A stretch of 64,000 bases of DNA from Ichthyophis bannanicus. Its lineage: Eukaryota; Chordata; Amphibia; Gymnophiona; Ichthyophiidae. How positions within the stretch are numbered: position 1 is the stretch's first letter; each line of letters begins with the position of its first letter. The stretch is taken from positions 19,072,305-19,136,304 of the forward strand of contig CM066048.1 in the NCBI GenBank assembly GCA_033557465.1, in the 5' to 3' direction. Under the pieces are notes generated by a model. It did no database searches. It was not told the origin of the DNA and saw only the letters and a program-made list of their open reading frames with translations. Below, piece by piece: positions 31,265 through 44,530 of this stretch. The translations under genes and the position numbers were made by a program.

Positions 31265-33957
31265 TGAATTTTCCCATCTTCTTGCTAGACCAGTCCAGAT
31301 GAGTGGGTTATGCTTCCTTGCTAGCAGGTGACATTATTGCAAGTGTTCAAGTCTGCCTTCATCACTCTGCAGCATTGAAAGAAGCCAGTAATTTCTGTCT
31401 CCAGAAGGTGGCAAGGTGTGTGGTCTGGTTGCAGCAGTGCAGATAGGCAGGCCTGACTCTCTTGGCCCACACTATGGTGCAGTGGTTCTTGAGATTTGAA
31501 TCTAGGAAGGCCTAATGTGCTCGCAGCGTAAGTACACCAGTGTCTCCCGATAAGGACAGCTGCTCTGTATCCTCACTGTTTCCTCAGGCTGGTAGGCCAT
31601 AAGAAGAGCAGGAGGGACCCTGTGGGGCTCCTGAGGAGTTGGCGGTAAGTTGGGTACAGGCCCCCTTTTCTCTTGCTCTTCTTATCTGTATGCTGTGTGT
31701 TTGTTTTTTTTCCCTATTGGTTTCAGTGGGCAGTATTTAGTTTTGCTGCTTTCAATAAAGCAGCTCCAAATTAAATAAAATAAAATAAACAAGCCTTTGA
31801 TGGACAGCTGGGCCTCTTGGACCTGCATGGCTATCTGGGGTTTTCCTATCCGGGTTTCCCTGTTTTGCCCGCTGTGGTCCTGCTTCTATTTTCGGCACAT
31901 TCTTCTCCCTTTTAAAAAAAAAAAAACTTTGCTGCTGCAGGTTTCAGCCAAGTGGTCTAATGCAGCCAGTGACACCCCCCTGTGGTTTTTTTTTTCTGTG
32001 AGTGCTTATTTTTGCCTCCCTTGTAGCTGTCCATGGCACCTCTTTTTCATGGAGTGCCTGGAGCCCGATGCCAATTCTGTGACCCCTGCTGCTACTCTGT
32101 CCTTTTTTCCCCAGTGAACACCATGGCCATTTCAGATGGCATGCTAGTATCGGTGGAGGTGGAACATGGTGGGGAGGCATTAGCCATAAATTCTTTGGGC
32201 TACCAGGGCTCTTTTTCATCTGACTGATACTGGAACTCCAGAAACAGCTCACGGGCTGTGTTCAGTTCTGGATAGCTGCTTGGCGTCCCCCTTCATGGGG
32301 GCTTGAGGCCCGTGCTGCCCCTGCAGTGACCCAGGGCTTGCAAGTGCTTTTGTCATGAGTAGCTAGGAGCGTCCCGGTCCCTGCTTTGCCCTTGTAACTC
32401 CTCTGTTCCTTCAGGAGTCCAAACCTATGCCTGTGGGGGTTGGTTGAAGGACTTAAGTGAAACGCTTATTGCTGGAAGATAAGTCTGGGGAGGACAGAGT
32501 GGTAGTTCCTCAGGGTTAGGTTAGGATCTCTGAGATCCACTTTTTCACTGTTTGGTCCTGTTTATGCCCATTGCAGGGACCCTATGGCAGCTCTGTAGTT
32601 TGCAGAGTTTACTTTCATGTGAGTTTAGTAGGCTGTTCCCACTTACGCTTGGTGGATAGCCAGTGGTCCTGCATTTTCTCTTTCCCTGACCCTATGCATG
32701 AGGTCTTGAGGGAAATCCTTGAGCTGGGCCCTCGAGGTCCTGTGGTCCTGTTCTTGGCTGAACTGAGTGTATCTCAACTTTAGAAGGCTGAGTTCCTTAA
32801 AAAGGCCTTGACAGTTGTCACCTGGAGGCTAGCTCTCTGATGATCAATCTCTGCCATTAGCCTTGTGGCCTCAGCCCTATGACTATCACCCTTATTCCTA
32901 AGGTGGCAGGTGGTTACCTGAAATGTTTGTCAGGTAGGGACAAATTGTCATCATGCTCAATCTCCTTTAGCATATTAGAAGGCTTGCAGTGGACCATCAG
33001 AGTTCCTTTCCAGTCTATGGCAGCGATGGTATAGGCCAGTCGATCGTGCTGGCTTCAAACTGTGGTGGAGCAGTTTCCCATAGGGGTCGCTTGCTGTTTG
33101 GAGTAAAGCTTGTCTGCAGAGACTCACAAAACGTAGTCCTAGAGATGAGGGCTCCTGTATAAGGCTATGTGTACAGCCTAGAGATGTCCTCTAACAACTC
33201 TGGTGTCCTTCAGGGACTCAGCTACAGTAGAGGCAGTCCTCCTGGAGCTTTTGACATGTTCCTGTCTCCTCCATGACTCCATTGAGAGCAAGCAGTCCCT
33301 GAGGTATAGTCAGTTAGGGTGTAACTTGGGCTATATTCTATGGAGCTTTGTCAAGGTCAGAGATGTTATCTCCTCCTACAAGCCGTCTGCCTTCTATCCC
33401 TGACGTTTCTGGCTCAGGCCAGCCTGTGAGTTGTAATGTGCAATAGTTGATTATGGCAGTGCTTATAAGGGACCCCCTGTTAGTCTCCCTGCAGTGCTCT
33501 GTCCAAGTGGGAGGATTCTCTTCAGCACCTCTTACAATGGTAGGCTCTCTTTTTCTGTGCCCTTCTCTGCAGGGCTGGGGACAGTCTCCCAGATACATAA
33601 ATACCCAGGAAGGGAGATTCCTTCAGGCATAGTCTGGACCTAGACTGTTGTGCAAATGAGAGATTCGGAGTCTGAAAACAAGGGGTCTGTCAAGTTTATC
33701 ATTGAATTGGTCAGGTAGGGACTGCTCATCACCACTTAGTCCTTGTCAGGGGTGTTTCGTCAATTTCCTGTTGTGAATAGTTATGGCTGTTTCCCCACTT
33801 CTGCATCTCAGGAGCTTAAGTTTTGTGCCTTGCTTTTAGCCTGGAGATGGCTCTTCATATCTTTCCAAGTGTTAGTGGCACTTAGCTGTATGCAGAACCT
33901 AGGATGCCCATACCTAGACGTTGGACTGGGTTGGTCATTCTCCGCTGTCAAGCCAAG
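31265..33957 (+). mobile_element. Decayed DIRS-like remnant (DR)
   Basis: The left end has an ITR-like start ('ttgctagaccagtccagatg', 31280) recalling DIRS ends. Near the right, a degraded RT palm block is recognisable (33770-33957). Between them only broken frames are seen. The L2-like insertion at 33958 cuts it. Its continuation beyond 34926 could not be recognised. Confidence 0.5.
33770..33957 (+). pseudogene. Decayed DIRS reverse transcriptase palm
   Basis: ELKFCALLLAWRW lines up with the FQFCALPFGLAT block of the better copies. PYLDVGLG (33908-33931) stands where they have PYLDDWLIR, so the second catalytic Asp is replaced by Val. Many indels. It ends abruptly at the L2-like insertion. 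Confidence 0.55.
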
Positions 33958-34925
33958 AAATTTATTTATTTGTGTATTTTATATACCGCTATATCAGGTA
34001 ATCATAGCGGTTTACAATTAAAACAATCAATACATTAAACATTGTGACAATAAATGGTACAATAACAGGTAATTTAAGAATGTACATGATTCAAGATAGT
34101 TTAAACTTACATACAGCATATTTACAGTTCTGTTGATCGATAATATCCATTTGATTGGTCGGATAGCCTAGTGACGAGGAGGGGGGGCGGGGATTATGTT
34201 GGGTCAGTGAGAGTTGTAGTTTCATTTTGACCAAAATGTTCTGTGAAGAGATGAGTTTTGAGTTGGGAGTGGAACGAGGCTAAGTCTGTAATGTTTCGGA
34301 GACTGGGTGGTAGGGAGTTCCAGAGCATTGGGGATATAAACTCAAATGTTCTGCTGCTGGTGCACTGTTTAGACTTATAGAAAGCTGATGTGATGAAGTA
34401 GAGAGAGTGTTGGTCATTTGTTCTCTTCTTAGTCAATTGATGGGGTCCATTTTAATTAATTGGGAAAGAGTTTGGGGAGCTATTTTTCTGATGATTTTGA
34501 AAGTGGTCATTAATATCTTTAATTTGATGCGGCTTTGTACGGGCAGACAGTGTAAGTCATATAAGATTGGCATTATATAATCAATTTGGCGTGCCTTGTG
34601 GATGATTCGTGCCACAGTATGCTGAGCCATTATGAGTGGGTATAGGGATATTTTGGGAAGACCATGAAGTAGACTATTGCAATAGTCTATATGTGGGGTA
34701 ATCATTGCTTGCATTATGGTTCTGAAGTCAGAGGGCTGAAGTAAGGGTTTTAGATGCTGCAGAAGACTGATAAGAGATGACATGCAGGAGTCGCTCTCTT
34801 TCTTTGAGGTATGCTGAGCAGTGGCTACCAGCAAGTATTTTTCTTTTGAGTTTGGTTTCCCTCCAGTTCCTCTCAGCAACCAAAGATGGCGCTAATATAG
34901 CTAATTTAACACGATCCGGAGGGGC
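33958..34925 (-). mobile_element. L2-like LINE, 3' part
   Basis: Minus-strand frames 34879-34433 and 34436-34194 form the C-terminal end of an L2-type ORF2: MITPHIDYCNSLLHGLPK, YDLHCLPVQSRIKLKIL and MLWNSLPPSLRN, ending LKTHLFTEHFG. The 3' UTR ends with 'gctatatcaggtaatcatagc' reading on plus and a (TTTA)n tail at 33958. 5' truncated within ORF2; one frameshift near 34435. Confidence 0.8.
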
Positions 34926-35362
34926 TACTGAACCTGGGGTTCTGCGAGTAAAAAAAATAAAAATAAACAAAGAGAATCAGTTTCCCAGCAGGGGGACTTT
35001 GGGCTACAGGGCTAGCTCCGGGCTTCCCTTCTATGTTTGACCCCTCTTTTTGGGATCTTTCTGGGTTGCTCTCTTTTTCTGGGGCCGTGTCACTTCTGGA
35101 ATACTACTATTCTCTGATATGGCTCCATGAGCTGCCAGCTTGGTTTTGGGTTCTAGGCAAGATTGTGGCTTGCTTTGCTGTGCACCCAAGAGCAAGCTTC
35201 TCAAAAGCTGTGGATTGGGGGGGGGGGAGAGAGAAGAGTCTCTTCTGTGGGGGCAATGTTCGCTGTGGCCCTTCTTGGCGTATTGCTTCCATCTGGAGCA
35301 GGCTATGTCGCGTTAAACCTTCTCTCACGTATCCAACGATTACTTCTCCAGTGTTCTATTTC
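34926..35362. other. No gene recognised
   Basis: Includes an A-rich stretch (34950) and a G run (35218-35228). No supported coding region. It may be more of the DR remnant, but no motif proves it. Confidence 0.3.
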
Positions 35363-36612
35363 TTTGTCATAAGAACATAAGAAATGCCATAATGGGTCAG
35401 GACAAGGTCCATCAAGCACAGTATCCTGTTTCCAATCCCGGTCACCAGTACCTAGCAGTGTCCCAAAAAGACACACAGGTTCCACAAAGCTTATATTGGG
35501 GCAAGCAGTAGATTTCCTGGGTTCTCTTTAATAATGGTTTATTGACCTTTCCTCCAGGAACTTGTCCAAACCTTTTTTTTTTTTAAACCCAGCTACGCTA
35601 ACAGTTTTTACTACATCCTCTGGTAACAAATTCCAGAGTTTGATTATGCGTTGAGTGAAAAAATATTTCCTCTTATTGGTCTTAAATTGGTTATACAGTA
35701 GCTTCATTGCATGTCGCCCTAGACTTTCTACTTTTTGATGGCATAAACAATCAATCTACGTTTACCCATTCCACACCATTCATGAATTTACAGACCTCTA
35801 TCATATCTCTCCTCAGCTGTTTCTTTTTCAGGTTGAAGAGCCCTAACCTTTAAAGCCTCTCCTCATAGGGGTATCCTTCCATGCCCTTCACTATTTTGGT
35901 GGCTCTTCTCTACCTTTTCTAAATCTGCTATATCCTTTTTAAGATACAGCGACCAGAATTGCACACAATATTCAAGATGCAGTCACATCATGGAACAATA
36001 CAGAGGCATTATAATATCCTTTGTTTTATTCTCCATTCATTTCCTTATGATTTCTAGAATTCTATTTGCCTTGGTCATCACTGCACACTGAGCGGAGAGT
36101 TTCAATGTGTTATCCGTGATGACGCCTAAATTATTTTCCTGGGTGGTGGTTCCTAATGTGGAACTTTGCGTCGTGTAACCATAGTTTGGATTGTTCTTTC
36201 CTAGCTGTATAACTTTGCACTTGTCCATCTGCCATTTGAACATCCAGTCTTCAAATTTATCAAGGTCCTCTTGCAATATTTCACAATCCTCTAGGGTTTT
36301 AACACCTTTGAATAATTTTATGCCATCTGCAGATTTGATTACTTCTCTCGTTATTCCATGTCCATATCATTTACGAATATGTTAAAAAGCAGCTGACCCA
36401 GCACAGATCCGTTGGATACTCCACTATTCACCTTTCTTCATTGGGAAAATTGGGCATTTTAGCGCTACCCTCTGCTTTCTATCTTTTAACCATTTCCTGA
36501 TCCACAATTTCAATTTTCAATTTCACCAAGTGTCTCTCATGAGGGACCTTGTCAAAGGCTTTCTGAAAATCCAGATGCACTATATCAACTGGCTCACCTT
36601 TGTCTACCTGTT
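35363..36612 (-). mobile_element. CR1 LINE, RT C-terminus and 3' UTR
   Basis: Minus-strand text runs from an RT palm motif (DIVHLDFQKAFDKVPHER, near 36570) through KWQMDKCKVIQLGK and MTKANRILEIIRK (36276-36037), to a 3' UTR ending 'ggcatttcttatgttcttat' at 35363. The ORF has many stops. 5' truncated inside RT. It belongs to a different CR1 subfamily from the 44600-53872 copy, judging by the tail. Confidence 0.82.
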
Positions 36613-39327
36613 GTTCAGAGCTTCTCCTTTGCTTCTAGCGGGGTTTCTCTATGGAGAATCCCAAGCGGGCTACTTCATGTGCTGCCTCCTGGGGTGGGTC
36701 CCCTGATACTGAGTTGCCTCAGCAGGGCCCCAAGTGAGGTTTGGACTGGGGGACTGGCCTTCTTTGCTGACCAGCTTCAGTTTGTCATTTCCAGACTTTA
36801 GCTTAATATGAGAGTCCTTAGGTGCTAAGGTGCGAAGAGGGGGTGTAAATCGCACAGTAAGGAAGGACAAGAGCTGTTTTTTTTTTTTTTTGTTTGTTTT
36901 TTAAAGAGGAGAGGTGCTCTTTGGTCATACAGGTGGCGCTCTTAGAAGCTGGCCTTCCTGGGTCACAGCCGGGCCTTTGCTTTTGGGCTAGCTTCAGTGG
37001 AAAGCTTAAAGTGTCCAGTCACCTTTCTGAGCTTCTTGGGACTTCTCAGGTTATCCTGCATAACAATGACTACTGGACAACCTCGGCCTTCCTGTGGCTT
37101 TGGTGATGTCAGCAGAGCTGAGCACGGTTTCAGCAGTCCTACTTTGGCAGGTGCTTTTCCCAGCCTTTCAGGTGGATCTAAGCCTTTATTGTGTTTTTTT
37201 TTCGTGAAGTCTTAAATTAGTAGGGGGGTGCTGCTTTTGGGCTCTTGCCTCTGGTATGTTCCGCTATTCACAATCAATTAGAGGTGTATGGTTTCTCTGG
37301 TTGCTGATGGCTACTGTGCACAGTGCCAGTGTTTAGAACTACAGCGTTTTGTTAAGAGTGTATTCTTTTCGGTCCTTACATTCTGGTTCTGTCTTCAGTC
37401 TGTGGTTCACAGAGTCATAGTTGACTTTGTGCTTTCAGTGGAAGCCCGGTTTTCTTGGTGTCGCTCGACAGACAGTGTCTCTCTCGTTGTGCTGGGAGAG
37501 TATCCAAACATGTGGCTTGGTTTCTCACTCTAGCACGCTGAAATGATCGGTGTGCCAGGGGGCAGTCTGCCTTACTAGTCAATTGGGTGTTTTGTTAGAG
37601 GATTGCTTTAGCAGATTAATTTGTTCTTCTGGTCATTGTAAGGGGCATGCAGGAGCCTGTGACCTATGTCCCAAGTGGGCAGAAACATGGGATGACACGT
37701 CTTTTTCTTTCTTCTTTTTTTTTTTTTTAACTTACCTCTCTTCCTTTTGTAGCTGGCTTGTGATATTTCGGTTAGCAGGGTGTTTTCCTTAACTACATGG
37801 GTAATGGGAACGAGAGAATTCCTCATCGGCCAATGCCTATAAGGCAGAGTTGATAATCCTCTTGGGTACTGGGCTCGGGGTGGGGGGGCTTCTTCCAATT
37901 GTACATACGGTATGTAAACAAAGAAGTATGGAGGTCCTTCGGTTGCCCAAAAAAAATTTAAAGAGTAAGGGGATAACACAGCAGACATAAGGAGCTGAGG
38001 CTGTAGCTACAGATGAAGTCCTTGGCCTTGTCTGAGGCCCATTTTTTTTCTGGTGCTGATGGATGCTATCAGTGCTTCTGGTGCTAATTCACCATTTTGG
38101 TTCACGTGTTTTTTTTCAGGGGATCAACATGCCTAAACAGCAAGGATGTTGTGCAACAGCAACCTAAGACCAATAGAGCCAAGTGTCTTCAGGGTTCCTC
38201 TTGCACTAGGCAGATGTCTTCATGATGGTTTGTGGGAGTGTATCCATCTACTTGATGTGCATAGATTCTGATTTTAATCCCTTCTTGGGGGTGGATGGGG
38301 TTGGGGAGGGCTCATCTGTCCGGATGAGCGTTGTCTTCTAGGCACATAAGATTTTTTTTTTCTTTTTTTAAGATGGTGGTCTTCTGATGGGAAACATTGA
38401 AAGGCTTTAATGGTAAGGGGGGGGGGGCTGTTGTTGCTATGTGTGGCCCTAATACTTCTCTTTTAAGTGTTTGCAGGGGTTGGTTGAGATCAATTGGTGG
38501 TGTATTCTGCGGACTGTCTGCAGCGTCCATAGAAAGTTTTTATGGTTTACTTTCGCTGGACACCTACAACTGATTGAACTGGAATTAGGTGAGTCGCAGT
38601 CTGCTGATGATTGGTTTGTTTAGGTTCTCTTTGAGTGTGCTCCCAGTTCTTTTCCAGCTTCGTCTGCTCTGGGTGGCTTTTGTGATTGTGGCGACTGAGC
38701 CCAGTTTATGCCTGCAGTTATCACTGGCACTGTTTGTCAGAGGTCTTGTCTCGCGACAGCAGTAATCACTGCAATCTCTGTTCTTAGTTTAGAAGTAGTT
38801 GTCACATATGCTGTGCCTATGGTTAAGCCCAACCCCCTCCCCGGAGAGAACAGAAGAGCAATAACATCTTCTTGGCCTACAACTGTAGGACCCTTGCGAG
38901 TCGGGCTATAGTAGGAGATACGAATCCCCTGCTGTCCTGGAAGTGCTCGTTTCATCTTTTCTTCCGTGGGTACCTCATAAGGGCACCGCTTCAAAGGTAG
39001 GAGGGGTTTTGCGGCAGGCCAGACAAGTCCCTTTGAGAGGCAGTCCCTGATTAGGATTACCTTCGGTCCGTGGAGGCTGTCATGCTCTTCGCGCCAAATG
39101 GTTTTACAGCGGCCATTTTTGCTGTTTCCCGTTCTGCCTGAGCTGCGTGGCTTAGCAGGCAGAAGCGGCCTCCACGTAGCGTTGATTTTCCAGCTCAGCA
39201 CAGGCCCAGATCACAGTTGTTTTTCGTCCCCTTAGTTTTTTGAGCCTTTTAAGGGGGAAGGGTACCTTTTATTGGTTTGGTTGGTAGTGTTTTAAAACAA
39301 ACAAACAAAAAAACCCTTTATTTTTAT
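36613..39327. other. No gene recognised
   Basis: 2.7 kb with homopolymer T runs (36879, 37719) and no supportable reading frame. 38600-39300 is GC-richer and may be a leader of E5, whose gag starts just beyond DA. The link is inference only. Confidence 0.3.
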
Positions 39328-39330
39328 TTT

Positions 39331-39484
39331 CTCCAGGACCAAGCAGGAAGTCAGTCCTCACATATGGGTGACATTGGCGTCGACGGAGCCCCCATGCAGA
39401 GCATTTCCCCAGCTTTCAAAGAAAGCCTTTGGGAATGCAGGCACGCATGCGCGGTCCCTGCCCAAAGGTGCCCTCTTGCTCAGT
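39331..39484. repeat. DA inverted terminal repeat, 5' side
   Basis: Reverse complement of 54118-54274 with scattered differences (shared 'cacatatgggtgac' and 'gagcatttccccagctttc'). Confidence 0.88.
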
Positions 39485-39725
39485 CTTTTTTTTCCACGGA
39501 GCCCTACGGACGCCTGTCCTTGTCACCTGTGAAAAAAGTTGATTTTTCTGCGTTGGGTCGAGATTTTTCTTCGGTTCGACGTCTGTTCCTTTCCTGCCTG
39601 GACTCGGTACACCGGTGCTGAGCCTGGATCTCTTTCGGTTTTTGTCCTTAGAGACTGCGTTCGTGCCTTTTTTCTTTTCCCTGGCAGTCCAATTTTTTGA
39701 TCTTGCAGGGGCCCTTTTTCCCCCG

Positions 39726-41654
39726 ATGGCTGCCAGTGGCTTTAAGTGTGATTGGTGCAAGAAACTGATGTCTCTCACCGACACACACGCATGCTGCCTC
39801 CGGTGCCTAGGGCCATACCATGATTCTGCAGTCTGTAGCCCCTGTGGCAAAATGTCTTCCAAGGCATTACGGAGCCGTCAGCACCAGCGTGAGAGGATCT
39901 TCTCCGAAAATGCCTCTGGATGGGTCCGGACTTCGTCAGAGGTCTCGACGTCTCGGGAGTCTGACCCCGAGCATCGTCGGGGCTCCTCTGAAAGGGAGTC
40001 CCCCTCGAGGGAGCATCGAAGGAAGAAGAAACCCGCGAGGGCGGCATCGGTGGACGCTTTTGGCTCCTCGAGGGCCAGGTCGCATAGCCCCGATCGCCAT
40101 CCCGGGTCTTTGGAGTCGGAGAGGCCTGCAAAGCATCCTCGTGTAGAGTCGGAGGCCCCAAGTCATGTGAGTACTGTAGTCCTCGTGGACTCTCCTCCGG
40201 GGGAGCCGACGTCAGGCTCGATGCCGTCGGTGCCCGAGTCAAAGGCTGCTGGGTCTCCTGAGCTTGGATTCAGGTTGACGGCCTTGGAGAGCAGATTGTC
40301 TGCCTTCATGGAGCAGCAGCGGGTGCTGATCGCCGGTCTCACCGGCGCATCTGCCCCGACCACCGGGACATCGACGTCCAAGTCGACCCCGGAGGCCGAG
40401 CCGATCCTCGAGACTATGTGAACTCGAGTCGATCCTCGGCTGAGGTCACCCTCGGCCTCCCGTTCGGGACTGAGGTTGTCGATGCCGGTTCCCTCGGCGT
40501 CGGGGCGGATGGCGTCAGTGCCCGCCCACTCGGAGCCGCTCGATTCCTCCTCGGAGGAATCGACGTGGGAAACGGAGGAGGAGGAGTCCCCCGACACCTT
40601 CCGGACTCGATGCATCCCTTCGGACTCACCGGGATCTGAGCCTTGGACAAGGTCCCTCCCAGAGGATACTAGGTTCTCGGATTTCGTAAGGGACATGGCC
40701 AAAGCACTGGCATTCCCTGCGGACCCCGAGGAGGAGCCTCGAGCCAAGGAGCTCGAGGCTCTGCAGTATGACTCTCCTCCCAAGGAGGCCTTTACTGTCC
40801 CGGTTTCTCCGATGCTGGAGCGGTTGATCTTCCGCATGTGGGAGGCGCCGGCCTCGATGCCGGTTCTAAGCAAGCCGGGTGGATTCCATCTATCGAGTCC
40901 GCAAGAGCCCCGGGTTTCAAAAGGCACAGCTACCGCACCACTCCATGGTTGTGGAATCGGCCATGCATCGCCTGAAGAGTCAGAAGATGCACTCCTCAGT
41001 GCCTCCCGGCAGAGAAGCCCGGAACCTGGATGCCCTCGGTAGAAAGTGCTTCCAGGGCTCTATGCTTGCTTGCCGTGTCCCGACCTACCAGCTGTACATG
41101 GGCATGTACCTTCGAGACCTGGCAAAGGAGATTGCCGGGTTCTCTGCTGGTCTGTCCGAGGAACCTTTGCAGAGGTTCAAGGCCTTGTCGTCTGGTATTC
41201 GAGAGTGCTCAGAGTTTAAATCTCGAGCAGCCTACGATGGATTTGAAGCTTCGGCCCGGGTAGCAGGGGCCGGCATCGGTGCATGCCGCCAGCCTGGCTA
41301 CAATTCTCGGACCTCGAGCCATGGGTACAGGACGAGTTGGTTGATGTCCCTTGCCGAGGTGAAAACCTCTTTGGCAAGCCCATGGCCGAAAAGGCTGCAG
41401 AACTCGAGACTGAGACTCTTACCCGGACAAGGCTGTCCAGGAAAATCTCTGCCCCTTCTCAGAAGAAGAAGGGCTCAGGGAAAAAGGCCTTTTACCCGAG
41501 GAAGACCACTGCCTATAAAACCTATCCTCACTACCAGGCCTCTGCAGCTCCCCAACAGGGCCAGCAGGCCAAGGGGCAGGGTCATGGGCCCCGTAGGCAG
41601 AAGGCTCCCAAGCCTCCTACTCCGGCTCCTGCTCAGCAGGGAGGGTTTTTTTGA
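39726..41654 (+). pseudogene. Gag-like ORF of DA
   Basis: Starts MAASGFKCDWCKKLMSLTDT. The N-terminal Cys-rich segment has CDWC, CCLRC and CSPC pairs, so zinc binding is likely. A Ser/Arg/Pro-rich middle resembles the D1 copy. The conserved core reads VDSIYRVRKSPGFQKAQL, LGRKCFQGSMLACRVPTYQL and YLRDLAKEIAGFSA (to about 41280). A basic, Gln/Pro/Lys-rich end (SQKKKGSGKKAF) closes it at 41654. Lesions: a TGA at about 40420 after LETM, a frameshift near 40870, and another near 41283. Role as element Gag is inferred from position. Confidence 0.8.
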
Positions 41655-41679
41655 CTATGACAGCATAGCCTCTCCTCCT

Positions 41680-43500
41680 CCTCCAGGGCACAGGAGGTCG
41701 GCTGACCCTGTACGCAGACAGGTGGCCAGCCATCACAGGGGACACGTGGGTGTTGAGCATCATCCAGCAGGGCTATCTGCTCCACTTCACCCAGATACCC
41801 CCCTCCTACTTTCCAGGGGAGAGCCTCCAAGACCCCCTCTGCACAGAAACTTACTCCTTCAGGAGTTGGAAGGTTTGCTACAGGACCAGGCGGTGGAACC
41901 GGTTCCCCACCACCTGGAAGGGCAAGTCTTCTACTCGAGGTACTTCCTGGTACCAAAAAACAGGCGGCCTCATACCCATCCTGGACCTGAGAAATCTGAA
42001 CAAGTTTCTGGAGAGGGAAAAATTCAGGAATCTTACTGCCCTACCTCCAGCAGGGAGATTGGCTATGCTCCTTTGACCTGAAGGATGCTTATACTCACAT
42101 CCTCATCCATCCAAGTCACAGACAATTCCTCACATTTGTGGTGGGAGGAAAGCATTTCCAGTACAGAGTGCTTCCTTTTGGCCTCACCTCCGCCCCCAGG
42201 GTTTTTACAAAATGCCTGGTGGTGGTTGCGGCCTACCTCAGGAACCAGGGGATCTTTGTGTTCCCTTACCTGGATGACTGGCTTATCAGGGGCCAGTCTT
42301 CACAGGAGGCCAAGCAGGCCACCTTCAGAACCATATCCCTGCTTCAGCACCTGGGGTTCGTTATAAACTTCCCCAAGTCCACTTTAGTCCCCTCACAGGA
42401 CCTGGAGTTCATAGGGGCAAGATTGGATACCATCCATGCAAAGGCCTATTTGCCTGTGGACAGAGCCCACAGGCTGATAACGTTGGCCGGTCAGTTTCGG
42501 GCGAACTCTCTGGTCTCGGCCAGACACTTCCTCCGACTCTTAGGTCACATGGCTTCCACAGCGCATGTCACCCCACATGCCCGGCTGCACATGAGGCCAG
42601 CTCAGTGGTACCTCAGGGCACAGTGGCTACAGGCCACAGGGAAATTGTCAGACAAAATAAAGGTGTCCAAAATCTTGGTGGACGCCTTACAGTGGTGGAG
42701 GCATCTCCCAAATCTGGTCAGGGGTGTTCCCTTGGCCTCCCCACACACTCAGGTACTGACAACCGATGCTTCCCTGCAGGGCTGGGGGGCACACTGCCAG
42801 GGGGCCTGCACACAAGGCCTGTGGTCTCCGTGGGAGGCCACCCAGCAGATCAACCTGTTGGAATTGCGGGCCATTCGACTGGCCTTACGGACTTTCTCTC
42901 AGATCCTGTCTCACCAGTCTGTCCTAGTTCAGACGGATAACCAGGTGGCTATGTTCTACGTCAACAAGTAGGGAGGCACAGGATCCAGACTCCTGTGCCT
43001 GGAAGCACAAGCTCTCTGCTCCTGGGCTATCAAGCAGGGCATGACCCTCAGGGCAGTCTACCTCCCAGGCCAGGAAAACTACCTGGCGGACAGGTTAAGC
43101 AGACTCCTGCAGCCTCACGAGTGGCAGTTGGATCCTCTGGTAGTTCAGCAGATCTTTCTGCAGTGGGGACGTCCGACCATGGATCTTTTTGCCAGTCTGC
43201 TGAACAGGCAACTACTCAAGTTCTGTTCCAGACAACTGCACCCTCTGCGGACGGCAGCAGATGCATTCCTGATCCCCTGGTCAGAAGGCCTGCTGTATGC
43301 TTTTCCTCCCACACCTCTGGTGGCCCGGACTCTCTTCAAAATCCAGCAGGACCGAGCCACGGTGATCCTGATAGCCCCCAGGTGGCCCAGGCAGCCGTGG
43401 TTCCCTCTTCTGCAGTTGGCAGTGGATACTCCACTTCCTTTGCGGCTGCAACCCGACCTTCTGACTCAGGATCCAGGGGTCCCTCTTGCATCCCAACCTC
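41680..43500 (+). pseudogene. RT-RNase H region of DA, frameshifts and one TAG
   Basis: The early RT is split over frames (YSRYFLVPKNRRPHTHPG near 41935; LDLRNLNKFLERE near 41980; DLKDAYTHILIHPSHRQF near 42080). From 42138 one frame holds RVLPFGLTSAPRVFTKCL, YLDD in FPYLDDWLIRGQ (42267-42278), and RNase H with TTDASLQGWGAHCQ, INLLELRAI and TDNQVAMFYVNK. A TAG at 42969-42971 replaces the Gln of the usual NRQGG. The same frame then runs through an MT-like block (AFPPTPLVARTLFK, VILIAPRWPRQPWFP) and straight into the recombinase. Confidence 0.82.
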
Positions 43501-44530
43501 AGATACCTCAATTTGATGGCCTGGTTGCTGAAAGGGTAGTTCTTGCTCCCTTGCTCCTACCAAAGGAGGTTGAAGAGGTAGTGTTGGCCTCCAGGAAGCA
43601 TTCCACTAGGAATGCCTATGCTCTGAAATGGCGTAGGTTCTCTACTTGGTGTTCTCAACAGCAAGAGGACCCCTTCTGCTTGGTCCAGGTGGTGCTACAA
43701 TACCTGCTCCACCTTTCCAACCTAGGACTTCAGTCCAACTCTGTCCGGGTTCACCTCAGTGCCCTCTCAGCTTACCACTCGCCGGTGGATGGACAATCTC
43801 TCTCAGGCCACCCTCTGGTGCCTTGCTTTCTCAGAGGCCTGCTTCTGCTTAAGCCTCCTATTCGTCCACCGGCCACTGAGTGGGATCTCAATGTGGTCTT
43901 GCAACAACTGACTCGCCCACCTTTTGAGCCAATGGCAACCTGCCATTTACGTTTCCTCTCCTGGAAGGTGGTGTTCCTTGTGCACTCACCTCGGCTAGGC
44001 GGGTGAGTGAGCTACAGGCCCTGGTCTCGGATAGGCCATATACCAGGTTCTATAGGAACAGGGTAGTCTTGCGGACTCATCCTAAGTTCCTTCCAAAGGT
44101 AGTGTCCTCCTTCCACCTCAATCAGGAGGTGGTACTTCCAACGTTCTTTCCCAGGCCGCACGCCAGTAGGGCCGAAACTGTCTTGCATACCCTGGATTGT
44201 AGAAGGGCATTGTCCTTTTACCTAGAACGTATGCAGGGGCATAGAAGGGCTTCTCAGCTCTTCATTTCCTTTGACCCTAATAAATTGGGGTTGCCTGTCA
44301 CTAAGCGTACGTTGTCCATCTGGGTGGCAGACTGTATCGCTTGGGCGTACAGGGCAGCCGGCCTCTCCCTGAAGGGTTGAGTCACAGACCACCGGGTCAG
44401 GGCGAAGGCCGCATCAGTAGCTCACTTCCGTTCTGTTCCGTTGGCAGACATCTGCCGGGCTGCTACTTGGTCTTCAAGCCAGACTTTTGCGGACCACTAC
44501 TGCTTCGAGAGGGAGTCCTGTAGGGACAGT
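43500..44530 (+). pseudogene. Tyrosine recombinase of DA
   Basis: Continues in the RNase H frame to 44006 (VVLASRKHSTRNAYALKWRR, SVRVHLSALSAYHSPVDG). After a frameshift near 43990 it continues with SELQALVSDRPY and RVVLRTHPKFLPKVVSSFHL. A TGA at 44378-44380 follows LSLKG. The end keeps the HRVR form of HxxR, the ICRAATWSSSQTF block and the catalytic Tyr in DHYCFE. In this family the recombinase appears to be fused in frame to pol, unlike in D2, D3 and D5. Confidence 0.78.

Noticed and set aside
36613..39327. Host gene or leader of E5
   Set aside because: No motif, splice pattern or terminal repeat was found that would support either.
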